Source: Peribacillus muralis
Lineage (GTDB): Bacteria > Bacillota > Bacilli > Bacillales > DSM-1321
Reading direction: 5' to 3'
Assembly (NCBI RefSeq): GCF_001439925.1
Contig: NZ_LMBV01000005.1
Span: 113,379-177,378 of the forward strand
Length of the DNA: 64,000 nt
Below the pieces are notes generated by a model. The model saw only the letters and a program-made list of their open reading frames with translations, was not told the DNA's origin and made no database searches. Within the stretch, counting starts at the first letter, position 1. Every line of letters starts with the position of its first letter. A program made the translations under genes and the position numbers. Below, in pieces: positions 17,819 through 26,165 of this stretch.

Positions 17819-17845
17819 GAGTTGCTTCGGCAATTCGTTTTTTTA
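17819..17845 (+). terminator. Intrinsic terminator after the metallophore locus
   Basis: GAGTTGC pairs with GCAATTC around a TTCG tetraloop and is followed by GTTTTTTT, fifteen bases past the synthase stop. Confidence 0.85.
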
Positions 17846-17874
17846 AAGGAAAAAAGAAATCCAACAAACCTTAC

Positions 17875-17921
17875 TTGACAGTACAAACTTATAAAAATAT
17901 AATTACTTACATAAAGTAAGT
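17875..17921 (+). promoter_or_regulatory. Consensus sigma-A promoter with overlapping operator
   Basis: TTGACA (17875-17880), a 17-base spacer and TATAAT (17898-17903) form a perfect sigma-A promoter. Immediately downstream, over the expected start point, is a perfect dyad ACTTAC-ATAAA-GTAAGT (17905-17921). A consensus promoter under a dyad implies tight repression. In B. subtilis catDE is controlled by the DUF24/MarR-type repressors YodB and CatR; a related regulator is a reasonable guess. The leader to the start codon is about 170 bases and contains a GGTTTG/CAAACC stem followed by T residues near 18020-18040. Confidence 0.85.
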
Positions 17922-18081
17922 GCGTTAGGCGTTTGAAACACGTCGGCATTCCTGGGTTCTAGGCGCATATCGAATTGGTGGGAGGACTTGCGGTTATACT
18001 GGGTTTGTCTATCTAGCGTGTGCAAACCACGGTTTTTTTCTTTGGATCATATGATTTTTAATAAAAAAGGGAAGTGACATA

Positions 18082-18927
18082 ATGGAAAAATTTCATCAGA
18101 AACCAGTGACTTTTGTTGGCGAAGTCAGTATCAATGTTTTGGATTTAAATAATGCCATCACGTTTTACCAAGATATCATCGGTCTTCAAGTATTGAGAAA
18201 GACGGATAGACAGGCTGTGTTAACGGCAGACGGAAAAAATTCATTGCTGACCCTAGAACAGCCAGTCGGTGTGACTCCAAAGGAAGGGCGGACTTCGGGC
18301 TTATATCACTTTGCCTTGTTGCTGCCGACCCGTGCAGACTTAGCGGTTTTCTTACGCCATTTACTTGAAACGAACTATCCGTTAGGTGCGGCAGACCATG
18401 TTGTAAGTGAAGCGCTATATATTACCGATCCGGATGGAAATGGCATTGAAATTTACTCTGACCGCCCATCTGCCGGTTGGAAATGGGCCGACGGGCAGGT
18501 CGCCATGGGCACAGAGCAGTTGGATGGAAACGACCTTCTCAAAGAAAGTGATCGGGAGTGGAGCCAATTGCCTGCAGGTACGCTAATGGGGCACATCCAT
18601 CTGCATGTATCCGAACTATCGAAGACGGAGGAGTTTTACATGCAAGGTCTAGGATTTAGCGTTGTAACCCGAATGGGAGGGGCGCTTTTCATCTCCACCG
18701 GCGGGTATCATCATCACATCGGCTTGAACACCTGGAATGGCGTCGGCGCTCCTGCTGCTAAGGAAAATAGTGTCGGGCTAAACTGGTATACCCTCGTTTT
18801 TGCAGATGAAGAAGCGAGAAACAAAATAATCGAACAACTGAAAGGAATCGGAGCTGTCGTCACGGAACAAGAAGCGTTTTACGTTGTAGCCGATCCATCA
18901 GGAAATGAGATTCATTTAGTCGTCTAA
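18082..18927 (+). CDS. catE: VOC-family dioxygenase, CatE-like
   Basis: A 281-residue protein with two vicinal-oxygen-chelate (glyoxalase/extradiol dioxygenase) halves, about residues 10-135 and 165-281. It resembles B. subtilis CatE, a catechol-2,3-dioxygenase that opens catechol rings and is induced by catechol and quinones. Metal-binding candidates are His in GHIHLHVSEL, His in YHHHIGLNTW and Glu in GNEIHLVV. The gene stands alone; its partner catD was not seen. The consensus promoter with a dyad operator suggests a stress-inducible gene. Substrate assignment rests on the family and could be another VOC activity. Confidence 0.8.
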   Translation: MEKFHQKPVTFVGEVSINVLDLNNAITFYQDIIGLQVLRKTDRQAVLTADGKNSLLTLEQPVGVTPKEGRTSGLYHFALLLPTRADLAVFLRHLLETNYPLGAADHVVSEALYITDPDGNGIEIYSDRPSAGWKWADGQVAMGTEQLDGNDLLKESDREWSQLPAGTLMGHIHLHVSELSKTEEFYMQGLGFSVVTRMGGALFISTGGYHHHIGLNTWNGVGAPAAKENSVGLNWYTLVFADEEARNKIIEQLKGIGAVVTEQEAFYVVADPSGNEIHLVV

Positions 18928-18936
18928 AACGGAAAG

Positions 18937-19083
18937 ATTCGTCCGTTCGGGCTCATAATTCGACCGTTCGAGCGCATAATTCGACCGTCAACGCCAATAA
19001 TTCGTCCGTTCGGGCTCATAATTCGACCGTCAACGCCAATAATTCGTCCGTCATAGCGAATAAACCGTCCGTTCGGGCTCATT
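18937..19083. repeat. Tandem array, seven 21-bp units
   Basis: Seven consecutive 21-bp units, each beginning ATTCG(T/A)CCG or a close variant and ending near CATA/AATA, start at 18937, 18958, 18979, 19000, 19021, 19042 and 19063. Three unit types alternate (GTTCGGGCTCATA, GTTCGAGCGCATA, GTCAACGCCAATA). The array lies between the convergent catE and rocR genes. It has no spacers and is not a CRISPR array. Confidence 0.9.
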
Positions 19084-19213
19084 GTCCGTCGGTGCGGACT
19101 GTGGTGCATGTATTTAGCAGTCCATGCAATAAGTTAGCTTGCTTTCTGGTCTTGCTCTGGGTTTCTTAAGGCAGTATAAAATATTACATTGGAAATGTGA
19201 CCATTCCAAACAT

Positions 19214-19247
19214 AAGAAGGCCCTCCATATCATTGGGGGGCCTTCTT
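19214..19247. terminator. Hairpin at the 3' end of rocR
   Basis: AAGAAGGCCC(T)CC pairs with GG(G)GGGCCTTCTT around a short loop. It is close to the rocR stop at 19253. Neither side has a long T run, so termination efficiency is uncertain; it may act on both strands. Confidence 0.55.
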
Positions 19248-19252
19248 CATGT

Positions 19253-20665
19253 TTATTTGACTCGATATTTTTTCAAGCGGTATTGAAGACTTTGGCGGCT
19301 AATATTCAAGGCTTTTGCTGCTTGGGAGATATTCATCCCATGTTCCTTTAATATTTTCTCCAAGTATAGCTTTTCCGTATTAGCGATATACTCATCAAGG
19401 GATAAGGTGGTCTCCTGTAATCCTCCACTTGGAGGGTTAGGTTTTTTCCCCGAATGAGTCTCTCCAATGTGAGCCTTCTTTTTAGATAGAGCTGGAAGGT
19501 GGTTGGGCGAGATTTTTGTATCGCCAGGTTCCAGTAAATTCATGGCACCCTCGATGATATGCTCAAGCTCCCTGACGTTCCCTGGCCAGTCGTACTCATA
19601 AAAAAGGGCGTAGACCTCTTCGCTTATTCCTTCGATATTCAATTCGAACAACGCATTGAATTTCTCGATGAAGGATTGTGCCAGCAAAGGGATATCCTCT
19701 TTCCGCTCACGGAGAGGCGGGATGAATAAGGAAACGACGCTTAGGCGGTAATATAGATCCTTTCGTAAGTGATCATTTGCAATGGCATCTATCGGATCTT
19801 CATTGATCGTCGCGATGACGCGTACATCGATTTTTTTATCTTTTGTATCGCCAACACGGCGAATCGTCCTTTCCTGTAAAGCCCGCAACAGCTTCGCCTG
19901 TAAATTCGGATTTAATGAGTTGATTTCATCAAGCAGGATGGTACCGCCCTGTGCCTGTTCGAATAATCCAGGTCTTTCAATCGATCCGGTAAAGGCCCCT
20001 TTCTTCGTGCCGAAAAGTATTCCTTCAATGAGACTATCTGGCAGGGCAGCGCAGTTTTGGCTGATGAAAGGGTGTGTCGAACGGCTGCTGCCATTATGGA
20101 TGCTTTGGGCGAAGAGCTCCTTTCCGGTTCCGGTTTCCCCAACGATGAGAATCGAGGATGTGGTCCTGGTCGAGCGCTTGCTTTTTTCGATGACCTCCAA
20201 GAAAATTTCACTCGTTCCGATAATGCTGTCGAACGTATATTTCGTATCGCCTTTATTTAAAATATTGTCTTTAATAAGTCTTTCTAGGTTTGTTATATCC
20301 TTTGCCACCTCAATGGCCCCGATGATCTGTTGGTCCTGGTCCAATATCGGGAACGTATTATTGATGGTGGTGATTTCCTGTCCGAGATTGTTGAAGTAGG
20401 TTTGCTTCGAGTTTTCCGTCGTTTTGCCAAAATGTAATGCGCGATTTAAAGTACTCTCCGCTTCCTCTTTGAAACTAAAGATCTCGTGAATCTTTTTCCC
20501 CAATACCTCATCCGATTCCATGCCTTCTATTTCAGCCATTTTCTTGTTATAGACAATGGTTCGACCTTTTGGATCAATGATATGTATCCCGATATCAATT
20601 ACATCCACCAGTGAATGGAGAATGGTATGGAAACCTTCTATTTTAATAATTTGGTCTAGAAACAT
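19253..20665 (-). CDS. rocR: Sigma-54-dependent activator of arginine catabolism
   Basis: A 470-residue enhancer-binding protein of the RocR type (B. subtilis RocR has 461). It has an N-terminal PAS domain (about 10-130) that would sense ornithine or citrulline, an AAA+ domain (about 145-385) with Walker A GETGTGKE, the sigma-54 contact loop GAFTGS (usually GAFTGA) and Walker B GGTILLDEIN, and a C-terminal Fis-type helix-turn-helix (NISQAAKALNISRQSLQYRL). GGGAGG lies ahead of the ATG at 20665. It diverges from rocA, and the gap between them holds three candidate binding sites and SigL-type promoters, so it is the likely activator of rocA-rocD. Confidence 0.9.
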   Translation of the reverse strand: MFLDQIIKIEGFHTILHSLVDVIDIGIHIIDPKGRTIVYNKKMAEIEGMESDEVLGKKIHEIFSFKEEAESTLNRALHFGKTTENSKQTYFNNLGQEITTINNTFPILDQDQQIIGAIEVAKDITNLERLIKDNILNKGDTKYTFDSIIGTSEIFLEVIEKSKRSTRTTSSILIVGETGTGKELFAQSIHNGSSRSTHPFISQNCAALPDSLIEGILFGTKKGAFTGSIERPGLFEQAQGGTILLDEINSLNPNLQAKLLRALQERTIRRVGDTKDKKIDVRVIATINEDPIDAIANDHLRKDLYYRLSVVSLFIPPLRERKEDIPLLAQSFIEKFNALFELNIEGISEEVYALFYEYDWPGNVRELEHIIEGAMNLLEPGDTKISPNHLPALSKKKAHIGETHSGKKPNPPSGGLQETTLSLDEYIANTEKLYLEKILKEHGMNISQAAKALNISRQSLQYRLKKYRVK

Positions 20666-20723
20666 GAATGCCTCCCAGTTTTTTCATTTGTTAGAGCCTA
20701 TTGTAGAGGAATGAAAGAGAAGG

Positions 20724-20781
20724 TGCAATGAAAATTTGCGCTGCAACGATATTTTGCGGGTAGATGCAAAGAAATTTTGCG
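20724..20781. promoter_or_regulatory. Three UAS copies, candidate RocR-binding enhancer
   Basis: A 17-bp motif with consensus TGCAAnGAWAWTTTGCG occurs at 20724-20740, 20742-20758 and 20765-20781. Each is an imperfect dyad with TGCAA/TTGCG arms. They lie 180-240 bases upstream of the rocA SigL promoter and just upstream of rocR, fitting the tandem 17-bp upstream activating sequences known for RocR in B. subtilis. That RocR binds them is inferred. Confidence 0.7.
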
Positions 20782-20822
20782 TAAAAAAAGTGAAAGAGCT
20801 GTTTTTTTATGATAAAAACAGA

Positions 20823-20838
20823 TTGGCATGAATTTTGC
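20823..20838 (+). promoter_or_regulatory. Second, weaker SigL-like element
   Basis: TTGGCAT, five bases and TTGC resemble a -24/-12 promoter. The same stretch also resembles a fourth degenerate copy of the upstream 17-bp motif. It may be a minor promoter, a binding site, or neither. Confidence 0.4.
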
Positions 20839-20960
20839 ATCTATTAAAAGAGAAGATAAAGGGCAAAAAAAATGCTTGCTATGTACACTTTGCCCGCGCA
20901 GTGCTGAATTTCATTATATATTTTATAAAAAAACGATATTTTTTTCGTGAAAATGAAAAG

Positions 20961-20978
20961 TTGGCACGGAACTTGCTT
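20961..20978 (+). promoter_or_regulatory. Sigma-54 (SigL) promoter of rocA
   Basis: TTGGCAC, five bases and TTGCTT match the -24/-12 consensus TTGGCAC-N5-TTGCT exactly. It lies about 53 bases upstream of the rocA start and downstream of the candidate RocR sites. Confidence 0.93.
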
Positions 20979-21030
20979 ATTAAATAAGCGAGAAGTAAAT
21001 ATATAAAAAACTTTAGGGAGATGAGAGATA

Positions 21031-22578
21031 ATGGTCCAACCATATAAACACGAACCATTTACGAATTTTAAACTTGAAGAAAACAATAAAGCTTTTCAAG
21101 CGGCATTGAATGAAGTAGCGAATGATCTAGGGAAGAAATACCCGCTAGTCATTAATGGTGAAAAAGTGTTTACGGAAGAAGTCATTACCTCTGTAAACCC
21201 GGCAAATAAAGAAGAAGTTATCGGAACCGTATCGAAAGCGAATCAAGATCTTGCTGAGCAAGCGATGCAAGCGGCCGATCAAACATTCCAAACTTGGAGA
21301 AAAACGAAAGCGGAAGTGCGTGCCAATATTTTATTCAGGGCTGCTGCCATCGTTCGCAGAAGAAAACATTATTTCTCGGCGCTATTGGTTAAAGAAGCAG
21401 GAAAGCCTTGGAATGAAGCGGACGCAGATACAGCGGAGGCGATCGACTTCATGGAATACTATGCACGTCAAATGCTGAAGCTTAAAGACGGCATGCCGGT
21501 GGAAAGCCGTCCGATTGAACACAATGCGTTCAGTTATGTTCCACTAGGTGTCGGTGTCATCATCTCACCTTGGAATTTCCCGTTTGCGATCATGGCAGGG
21601 ATGACGACGGCGGCTCTTGTTTCAGGTAATACGGTTCTATTGAAACCAGCCAGTACAACTCCGGTCATTGCAGCTAAATTCATCGAAGTATTGGAAGAAG
21701 CGGGCTTGCCTGCAGGAGTGGTGAACTTCATTCCAGGAAGCGGTGCCGAGGTGGGCGATTATTTAGTAGACCATCACCGTACACGTTTCATTAGCTTTAC
21801 CGGATCTCGTGATGTCGGAATCCGTATTTATGAGCGTGCGGCAAAAGTTCATGAAAACCAAATCTGGTTAAAACGTGTCATCGCTGAAATGGGCGGTAAA
21901 GATACGATCGTCGTTGATAAAGAGGCTGATCTTGAATTGGCGGCACAATCAATCGTCGCTTCTGCATTCGGATTCTCCGGTCAAAAATGTTCAGCTTGCT
22001 CACGTACCGTCGTTGTGGAAGATGTATATGACCAAGTTTTGAATCGTGTCATTGAATTAACGAAAGAAAAAACAGTCGGGGAGCCATCTGATCTAAACAA
22101 CTTCATGGGTCCGGTCATCGATCAAGCTGCTTTTGATAAAGTCATGAGCTATGTGGAAATCGGTAAAAAAGAAGGGAAACTTGTTGCAGGTGGAGAAGGA
22201 GACAATTCAAAAGGCTTCTTCATTCAGCCAACGATCATTGCCGATGTGGATGAAAACGCACGCGTCATGAAAGAGGAAATTTTCGGACCAGTGGTTGCGT
22301 TCTGTAAGGCAAAAGATTTCAATCATGCAATCGAGATCGCCAATAACACGGATTATGGCTTAACGGGCGCGGTCATCACGAACAATATTGAACATATCGA
22401 ACAGGCGCGTGAGGATTTCCACGTAGGTAACTTGTACTTCAATCGCGGCTGTACGGGTGCCATCGTTGGATACCAGCCATTTGGCGGCTTCAATATGTCA
22501 GGAACGGATTCCAAAGCAGGCGGACCTGATTATTTAGTTCTTCATCTTCAAGGAAAAACAACATCTGAAACGCTATAA
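21031..22578 (+). CDS. rocA: 1-pyrroline-5-carboxylate dehydrogenase
   Basis: A 515-residue aldehyde dehydrogenase that oxidises pyrroline-5-carboxylate (glutamate semialdehyde) to glutamate with NAD, in the cytosol. It shows the NAD-binding SPWNFPF, a catalytic Glu in AEMGGKD and a catalytic Cys in [13 protein letters not shown], all typical of the RocA/PutC family. Length is normal. A GGGAG site precedes the ATG, and a SigL promoter lies upstream. rocD follows after 18 bases, so ornithine is converted to glutamate semialdehyde by RocD and on to glutamate by RocA. Confidence 0.95.
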   Translation: MVQPYKHEPFTNFKLEENNKAFQAALNEVANDLGKKYPLVINGEKVFTEEVITSVNPANKEEVIGTVSKANQDLAEQAMQAADQTFQTWRKTKAEVRANILFRAAAIVRRRKHYFSALLVKEAGKPWNEADADTAEAIDFMEYYARQMLKLKDGMPVESRPIEHNAFSYVPLGVGVIISPWNFPFAIMAGMTTAALVSGNTVLLKPASTTPVIAAKFIEVLEEAGLPAGVVNFIPGSGAEVGDYLVDHHRTRFISFTGSRDVGIRIYERAAKVHENQIWLKRVIAEMGGKDTIVVDKEADLELAAQSIVASAFGFSGQKCSACSRTVVVEDVYDQVLNRVIELTKEKTVGEPSDLNNFMGPVIDQAAFDKVMSYVEIGKKEGKLVAGGEGDNSKGFFIQPTIIADVDENARVMKEEIFGPVVAFCKAKDFNHAIEIANNTDYGLTGAVITNNIEHIEQAREDFHVGNLYFNRGCTGAIVGYQPFGGFNMSGTDSKAGGPDYLVLHLQGKTTSETL

Positions 22579-22596
22579 ATTTTAGGGGGAATCAAC

Positions 22597-23790
22597 ATGA
22601 CAACAATTACTGAAAAATTAATCGAGCAAACGGAACAATATGGTGCAAACAATTATAATCCACTTCCAATCGTCATTTCGAAGGCAGAAGGAGTTTGGGT
22701 GGAAGATCCTGAAGGCAACAAATACATGGATATGCTTAGTGCCTATTCAGCAGTGAACCAAGGCCACAGGCATCCGAAGATCATCGACGAATTAAAAAAA
22801 CAAGCGGATCGCGTAACATTGACGTCCCGTGCATTCCATAGTGATAAATTGGGACCGTGGTATGAAATGGTTTCACGCCTTACGCAAAAAGACATGGCAC
22901 TGCCGATGAATACGGGTGCTGAAGCCGTTGAAACAGCCATCAAAGCGGTTAGACGCTGGGGCTATGATGTTAAGGGAATCGCAGAAAACCAAGCTGAAAT
23001 CATTGCGTGCATCGGGAACTTCCATGGCCGGACGATGGCTGCCGTGTCCTTGTCATCCGATGAGGAATATAGAAGGGGCTTTGGACCGATGCTTCCAGGG
23101 GTCAAGCTTATCCCTTACGGCGATCTTGATGCATTGAAAGAAGCGATTACACCGCAAACGGCTGGATTTTTAATCGAACCGATTCAAGGTGAAGCCGGAA
23201 TCATCATCCCGCCACAAGGTTTCCTAAAAGAAGCTTACGAACTTTGTAAAGAAAACAATGTCTTATTCGTTTCTGATGAAATTCAATCAGGACTTGGACG
23301 TTCAGGAAAAATGTTCGCCTCTGATTGGGATGGGGTCGTTCCGGATATGTACATTTTAGGCAAGGCGCTTGGAGGCGGGGTTTTCCCGATCTCTTGCGTA
23401 GCTGCCAACCGTGAAATCCTTGGCGTATTCAATCCAGGTTCCCATGGGTCTACATTCGGCGGCAATCCATTGGCATGTGCAGTTTCCATCGCATCATTGG
23501 AAGTCCTTGAAGAAGAGAAACTTGCAGAACGGTCATTGGAGCTTGGACAATATTTCATGGATCGCTTAAAAGAAATCAAAAATCCGATGATCAAAGAAAT
23601 CCGCGGCAGAGGGTTATTCATTGGAGTTGAATTAACAGAAGCAGCAAGACCTTATTGTGAGCAGCTCAAAGAAGAAAAACTGCTATGTAAAGAAACGCAC
23701 GATACCGTCATCCGTTTTGCACCGCCGCTTGTGATCACGAAAGAAGATTTGGACTGGGCGATCGAACGCATTAATAAAGTTTTATCCTAA
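22597..23790 (+). CDS. rocD: Ornithine aminotransferase
   Basis: A 397-residue PLP enzyme of the class III aminotransferase family that converts ornithine plus 2-oxoglutarate to glutamate semialdehyde and glutamate. The N-terminal [18 protein letters not shown] and FHGRTM motifs and the PLP-lysine region [12 protein letters not shown] are characteristic. TAGGGGGA precedes the ATG. The gene sits between rocA and the glutamate dehydrogenase gene on one strand with short gaps, giving a complete ornithine-to-2-oxoglutarate route. Confidence 0.95.
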   Translation: MTTITEKLIEQTEQYGANNYNPLPIVISKAEGVWVEDPEGNKYMDMLSAYSAVNQGHRHPKIIDELKKQADRVTLTSRAFHSDKLGPWYEMVSRLTQKDMALPMNTGAEAVETAIKAVRRWGYDVKGIAENQAEIIACIGNFHGRTMAAVSLSSDEEYRRGFGPMLPGVKLIPYGDLDALKEAITPQTAGFLIEPIQGEAGIIIPPQGFLKEAYELCKENNVLFVSDEIQSGLGRSGKMFASDWDGVVPDMYILGKALGGGVFPISCVAANREILGVFNPGSHGSTFGGNPLACAVSIASLEVLEEEKLAERSLELGQYFMDRLKEIKNPMIKEIRGRGLFIGVELTEAARPYCEQLKEEKLLCKETHDTVIRFAPPLVITKEDLDWAIERINKVLS

Positions 23791-23812
23791 TATCCCTATG
23801 AGGTGAATTCCA

Positions 23813-25078
23813 TTGAGTACAATGATCAAAGGTGAAAAAGAAACCGCCAGCTTACTAGAATCAACACAGGTTGTAATTAAGGAGGCGCTCGGGAAGCTTG
23901 GCTACTCCGAAGAAGTGTTTGAGCTTTTGAAGGAACCACTACGTATGCTGACCGTTCGAATTCCAATTAAAATGGATGACAATACGACCAAGATATTCAC
24001 TGGATATCGTGCTCAACACAACGATGCCGTCGGTCCTACGAAAGGTGGAATCCGTTTTCATCCTGAAGTTGATGAAGAAGAAGTAAAGGCACTATCCATG
24101 TGGATGAGTTTAAAATGCGGGATTGTCAATCTGCCATATGGCGGTGGAAAAGGCGGCATCATCTGCGATCCGCGCCAAATGTCGATAGGGGAACTGGAAA
24201 GGCTTAGCCGCGGGTATGTCCGGGCAATCAGTCAAATAGTCGGGCCGACAAAAGATATTCCGGCCCCGGATGTTTATACGAATTCACAAATCATGGCATG
24301 GATGATGGATGAATACAGTAGAATAAGAGAACACGATTCTCCTGGGTTCATTACCGGTAAGCCACTGGTTCTTGGTGGTTCACATGGCAGGGAAAAGGCA
24401 ACGGCTCAAGGTGTCACGATCTGTATCGAGGAAGCCGCTAAACGGAAGGGCATTGAATTGAAGGGGGCCCGCATCATCGTCCAAGGATTTGGGAATGCCG
24501 GAAGCTTTCTAGCCAAATTCATGCATGATGCAGGTGCGAAAGTGATTGGCATTTCAGACGCATACGGTGCGCTATATGACCCGGATGGTCTCGATATCAA
24601 TTACTTACTTGATAACAGGGATAGCTTTGGTACGGTAACAACACTATTCGAAAATAAAATCACCAATCAACAGCTTCTCGAACAAGATTGTGATATTTTA
24701 GTGCCTGCTGCCATTTCCAACCAGATCACCAAGGAAAACGCCCATCTTATTAAAGCCCAAATAGTCGTGGAGGCAGCGAATGGACCAACCACTTTGGAGG
24801 CTACCAAAATCTTGACGGAACGCAATGTGCTTCTTGTACCGGATGTATTGGCAAGTTCAGGCGGCGTGACGGTTTCTTACTTTGAATGGGTACAAAATAA
24901 TCAGGGGTACTATTGGGAAGATGCAGAAGTCCAAAGAAAATTAAAAGACCTATTGGTCAGCTCATTCAACCAAGTATATGAGATGGCCGAGACAAGAAAA
25001 GTCAATATGAGGCTGGCCGCATACATGGTGGGAGTCAGGAAAATGGCAGAAGCCTCAATATTCCGCGGCTGGGTATAA
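23813..25078 (+). CDS. rocG: NAD-dependent glutamate dehydrogenase (RocG/GudB type)
   Basis: A 421-residue hexameric-type glutamate dehydrogenase that deaminates glutamate to 2-oxoglutarate and ammonia. Visible motifs are the substrate loop GPTKGGIRFHP, the catalytic-lysine region LPYGGGKGG, the GPTKDIPAPDVYT stretch and the Rossmann motif VQGFGNAGS. The TTG at 23813 lies eight bases after GAGGTG; an ATG three codons in is possible. Its place 22 bases after rocD points to a catabolic role. B. subtilis has two close paralogues, RocG and GudB, so the symbol is chosen by context. Confidence 0.92.
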   Translation: MSTMIKGEKETASLLESTQVVIKEALGKLGYSEEVFELLKEPLRMLTVRIPIKMDDNTTKIFTGYRAQHNDAVGPTKGGIRFHPEVDEEEVKALSMWMSLKCGIVNLPYGGGKGGIICDPRQMSIGELERLSRGYVRAISQIVGPTKDIPAPDVYTNSQIMAWMMDEYSRIREHDSPGFITGKPLVLGGSHGREKATAQGVTICIEEAAKRKGIELKGARIIVQGFGNAGSFLAKFMHDAGAKVIGISDAYGALYDPDGLDINYLLDNRDSFGTVTTLFENKITNQQLLEQDCDILVPAAISNQITKENAHLIKAQIVVEAANGPTTLEATKILTERNVLLVPDVLASSGGVTVSYFEWVQNNQGYYWEDAEVQRKLKDLLVSSFNQVYEMAETRKVNMRLAAYMVGVRKMAEASIFRGWV

Positions 25079-25115
25079 GCTTTAGCCAAATAATGAAGAG
25101 TGGAGGAGTGATTCC

Positions 25116-25370
25116 GTGCTAAAACCGATCCATGCAATCGAATGTGCTCAAAGTGGGACCGTCGAGCAAGTTTATGTTCAAAAGAATTCCTATGTTTATG
25201 AATGGGAGAGGCTCTTTCTAGTGAAGACGGAAGACGGAAAGCTGATTGATGTTTCTATAGGTGCGAGTGGACACATTACTGAAATTAATGTCACGGCAGG
25301 GGATCCAATAAATAGAAAGCTACCTTTAGCTTTGCTCCAAGACGATTTTATTATAACTGGCTCTGATTAA
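25116..25370 (+). CDS. Small biotinyl/lipoyl-like domain protein
   Basis: An 84-residue protein resembling a free-standing biotinyl-lipoyl barrel. The two repeated half-motifs are SGTVEQVYVQKNSYVYEWERL and SGHITEINVTAGDPINRKL, the usual hammerhead halves. The hairpin between them (VKTEDGKLIDVS) does not contain the canonical MKM biotinylation motif; a lysine is nearby but shifted. GTG start with GGAGGAGTG upstream. It lies 37 bases after glutamate dehydrogenase and before the terminator, so it belongs to the roc operon. A carrier, a decoy or a protein-interaction role are all possible; the function is unknown. Confidence 0.7.
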   Translation: MLKPIHAIECAQSGTVEQVYVQKNSYVYEWERLFLVKTEDGKLIDVSIGASGHITEINVTAGDPINRKLPLALLQDDFIITGSD

Positions 25371-25381
25371 ACATGAAAACG

Positions 25382-25424
25382 AGGGTATTCCAAAGGCAAT
25401 CTGCCTTGGGATGCCCTTTTTTTG
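25382..25424 (+). terminator. Intrinsic terminator of the roc operon
   Basis: GGGTATTCC-AAGGCA pairs with TGCCTT-GGATGCCC around a three-base loop and is followed by seven T residues. Confidence 0.9.
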
Positions 25425-25434
25425 ACCTTATTCT

Positions 25435-25632
25435 AGGTTGAAAAATGCCGCTCTAGGACGAATAACTCGCGTGTAGGTTGAAAAACCCTCGCTCTGGGAC
25501 GAATAATTCGCGTGTAGGTTGAAAAATCCCCGCTTTAGGACGAATAATTCGCGTGTAGGTCGAAAAACCCTCACTTTAGGACGAATAATTCGCGTGTAGA
25601 TTGAAAAATCCCCGCTTTAGGTTGAATTATTA
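25435..25632. repeat. Tandem array, about five 40-41-bp units
   Basis: Units begin AGGTTGAAAAA (or AGGTCG, AGATTG) at 25435, 25475, 25516, 25557 and 25598, with a partial sixth at 25619. Each contains a CGAATAATTCG palindrome. Period is 40 or 41 bp with point differences. The array follows the roc terminator directly. No spacers or coding pattern. Confidence 0.9.
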
Positions 25633-26165
25633 TCAGACGAAGCTAGATAGTTTCTGCAAATGCACTGATTTATCAAAAAGTTGTTGGGTCTTTAATGAAT
25701 ATTTCTGTCAACCGTAAAGATTTAAAAGGAACTAGCGTGAGCCCGGTTCATGTTGGGAAAGGAAAAAAGGACTATAATAAATAAGAAGATTTTACTAGAA
25801 TGGATGATAGAACTTTCATACCATATGCTTTTAACGAGGTATGATTTTGCGAAAGTTTTTTCTTTTGGAGGGAATGAAAAGGTATGCGGCTCTTGAAACG
25901 ATTAAGGCATATTGCCATATTCACACTCATACACTGTTAGGGGATGCAAACAAGCTAAGGACCGGATCGGAGGTGATCAGTGGCCGATTATGAAAAAAAG
26001 CCTAGGTTTTATAGGTAATTTAGCCCGATGCTGGTAATTGTATGTTAAAATACAACTTGAGATTTAAATATCAAATATATAGTGGTTTTTCAAAATACAA
26101 CCATGTTTAGAATCATGATGGATATATTTTGAGTTCTGCCATTTAAAAAGGGGAGTTATTAAAAT
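25633..26165. other. Gene-free stretch with one hairpin candidate
   Basis: No convincing gene is present. A 29-codon frame starting near 25695 lacks a ribosome binding site. Around 25811-25865, AACTTTC and CATACC pair with GGTATG and GAAAGTT and are followed by a T-rich run, giving a terminator-like hairpin not attached to an obvious gene; a TATAAT lies about 35 bases upstream of it. A GGAGGG near 25868 precedes an 18-codon frame (start 25883) that may be a gene remnant. Confidence 0.35.

Noticed and set aside
18924..19109. Minus-strand frame with GRIIGVDGRIMSPNGR-like repeats
   Set aside because: It is a translation of the 21-bp DNA array between convergent genes, with no start signal.
19782..20399. 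205-codon open frame opposite rocR
   Set aside because: It lies antisense within the conserved AAA+ domain of rocR, has no ribosome binding site and no recognisable protein features.
25435..25632. Possible CRISPR array
   Set aside because: Units are contiguous with no unique spacers, and no cas genes are in the window. The same holds for the other three arrays.
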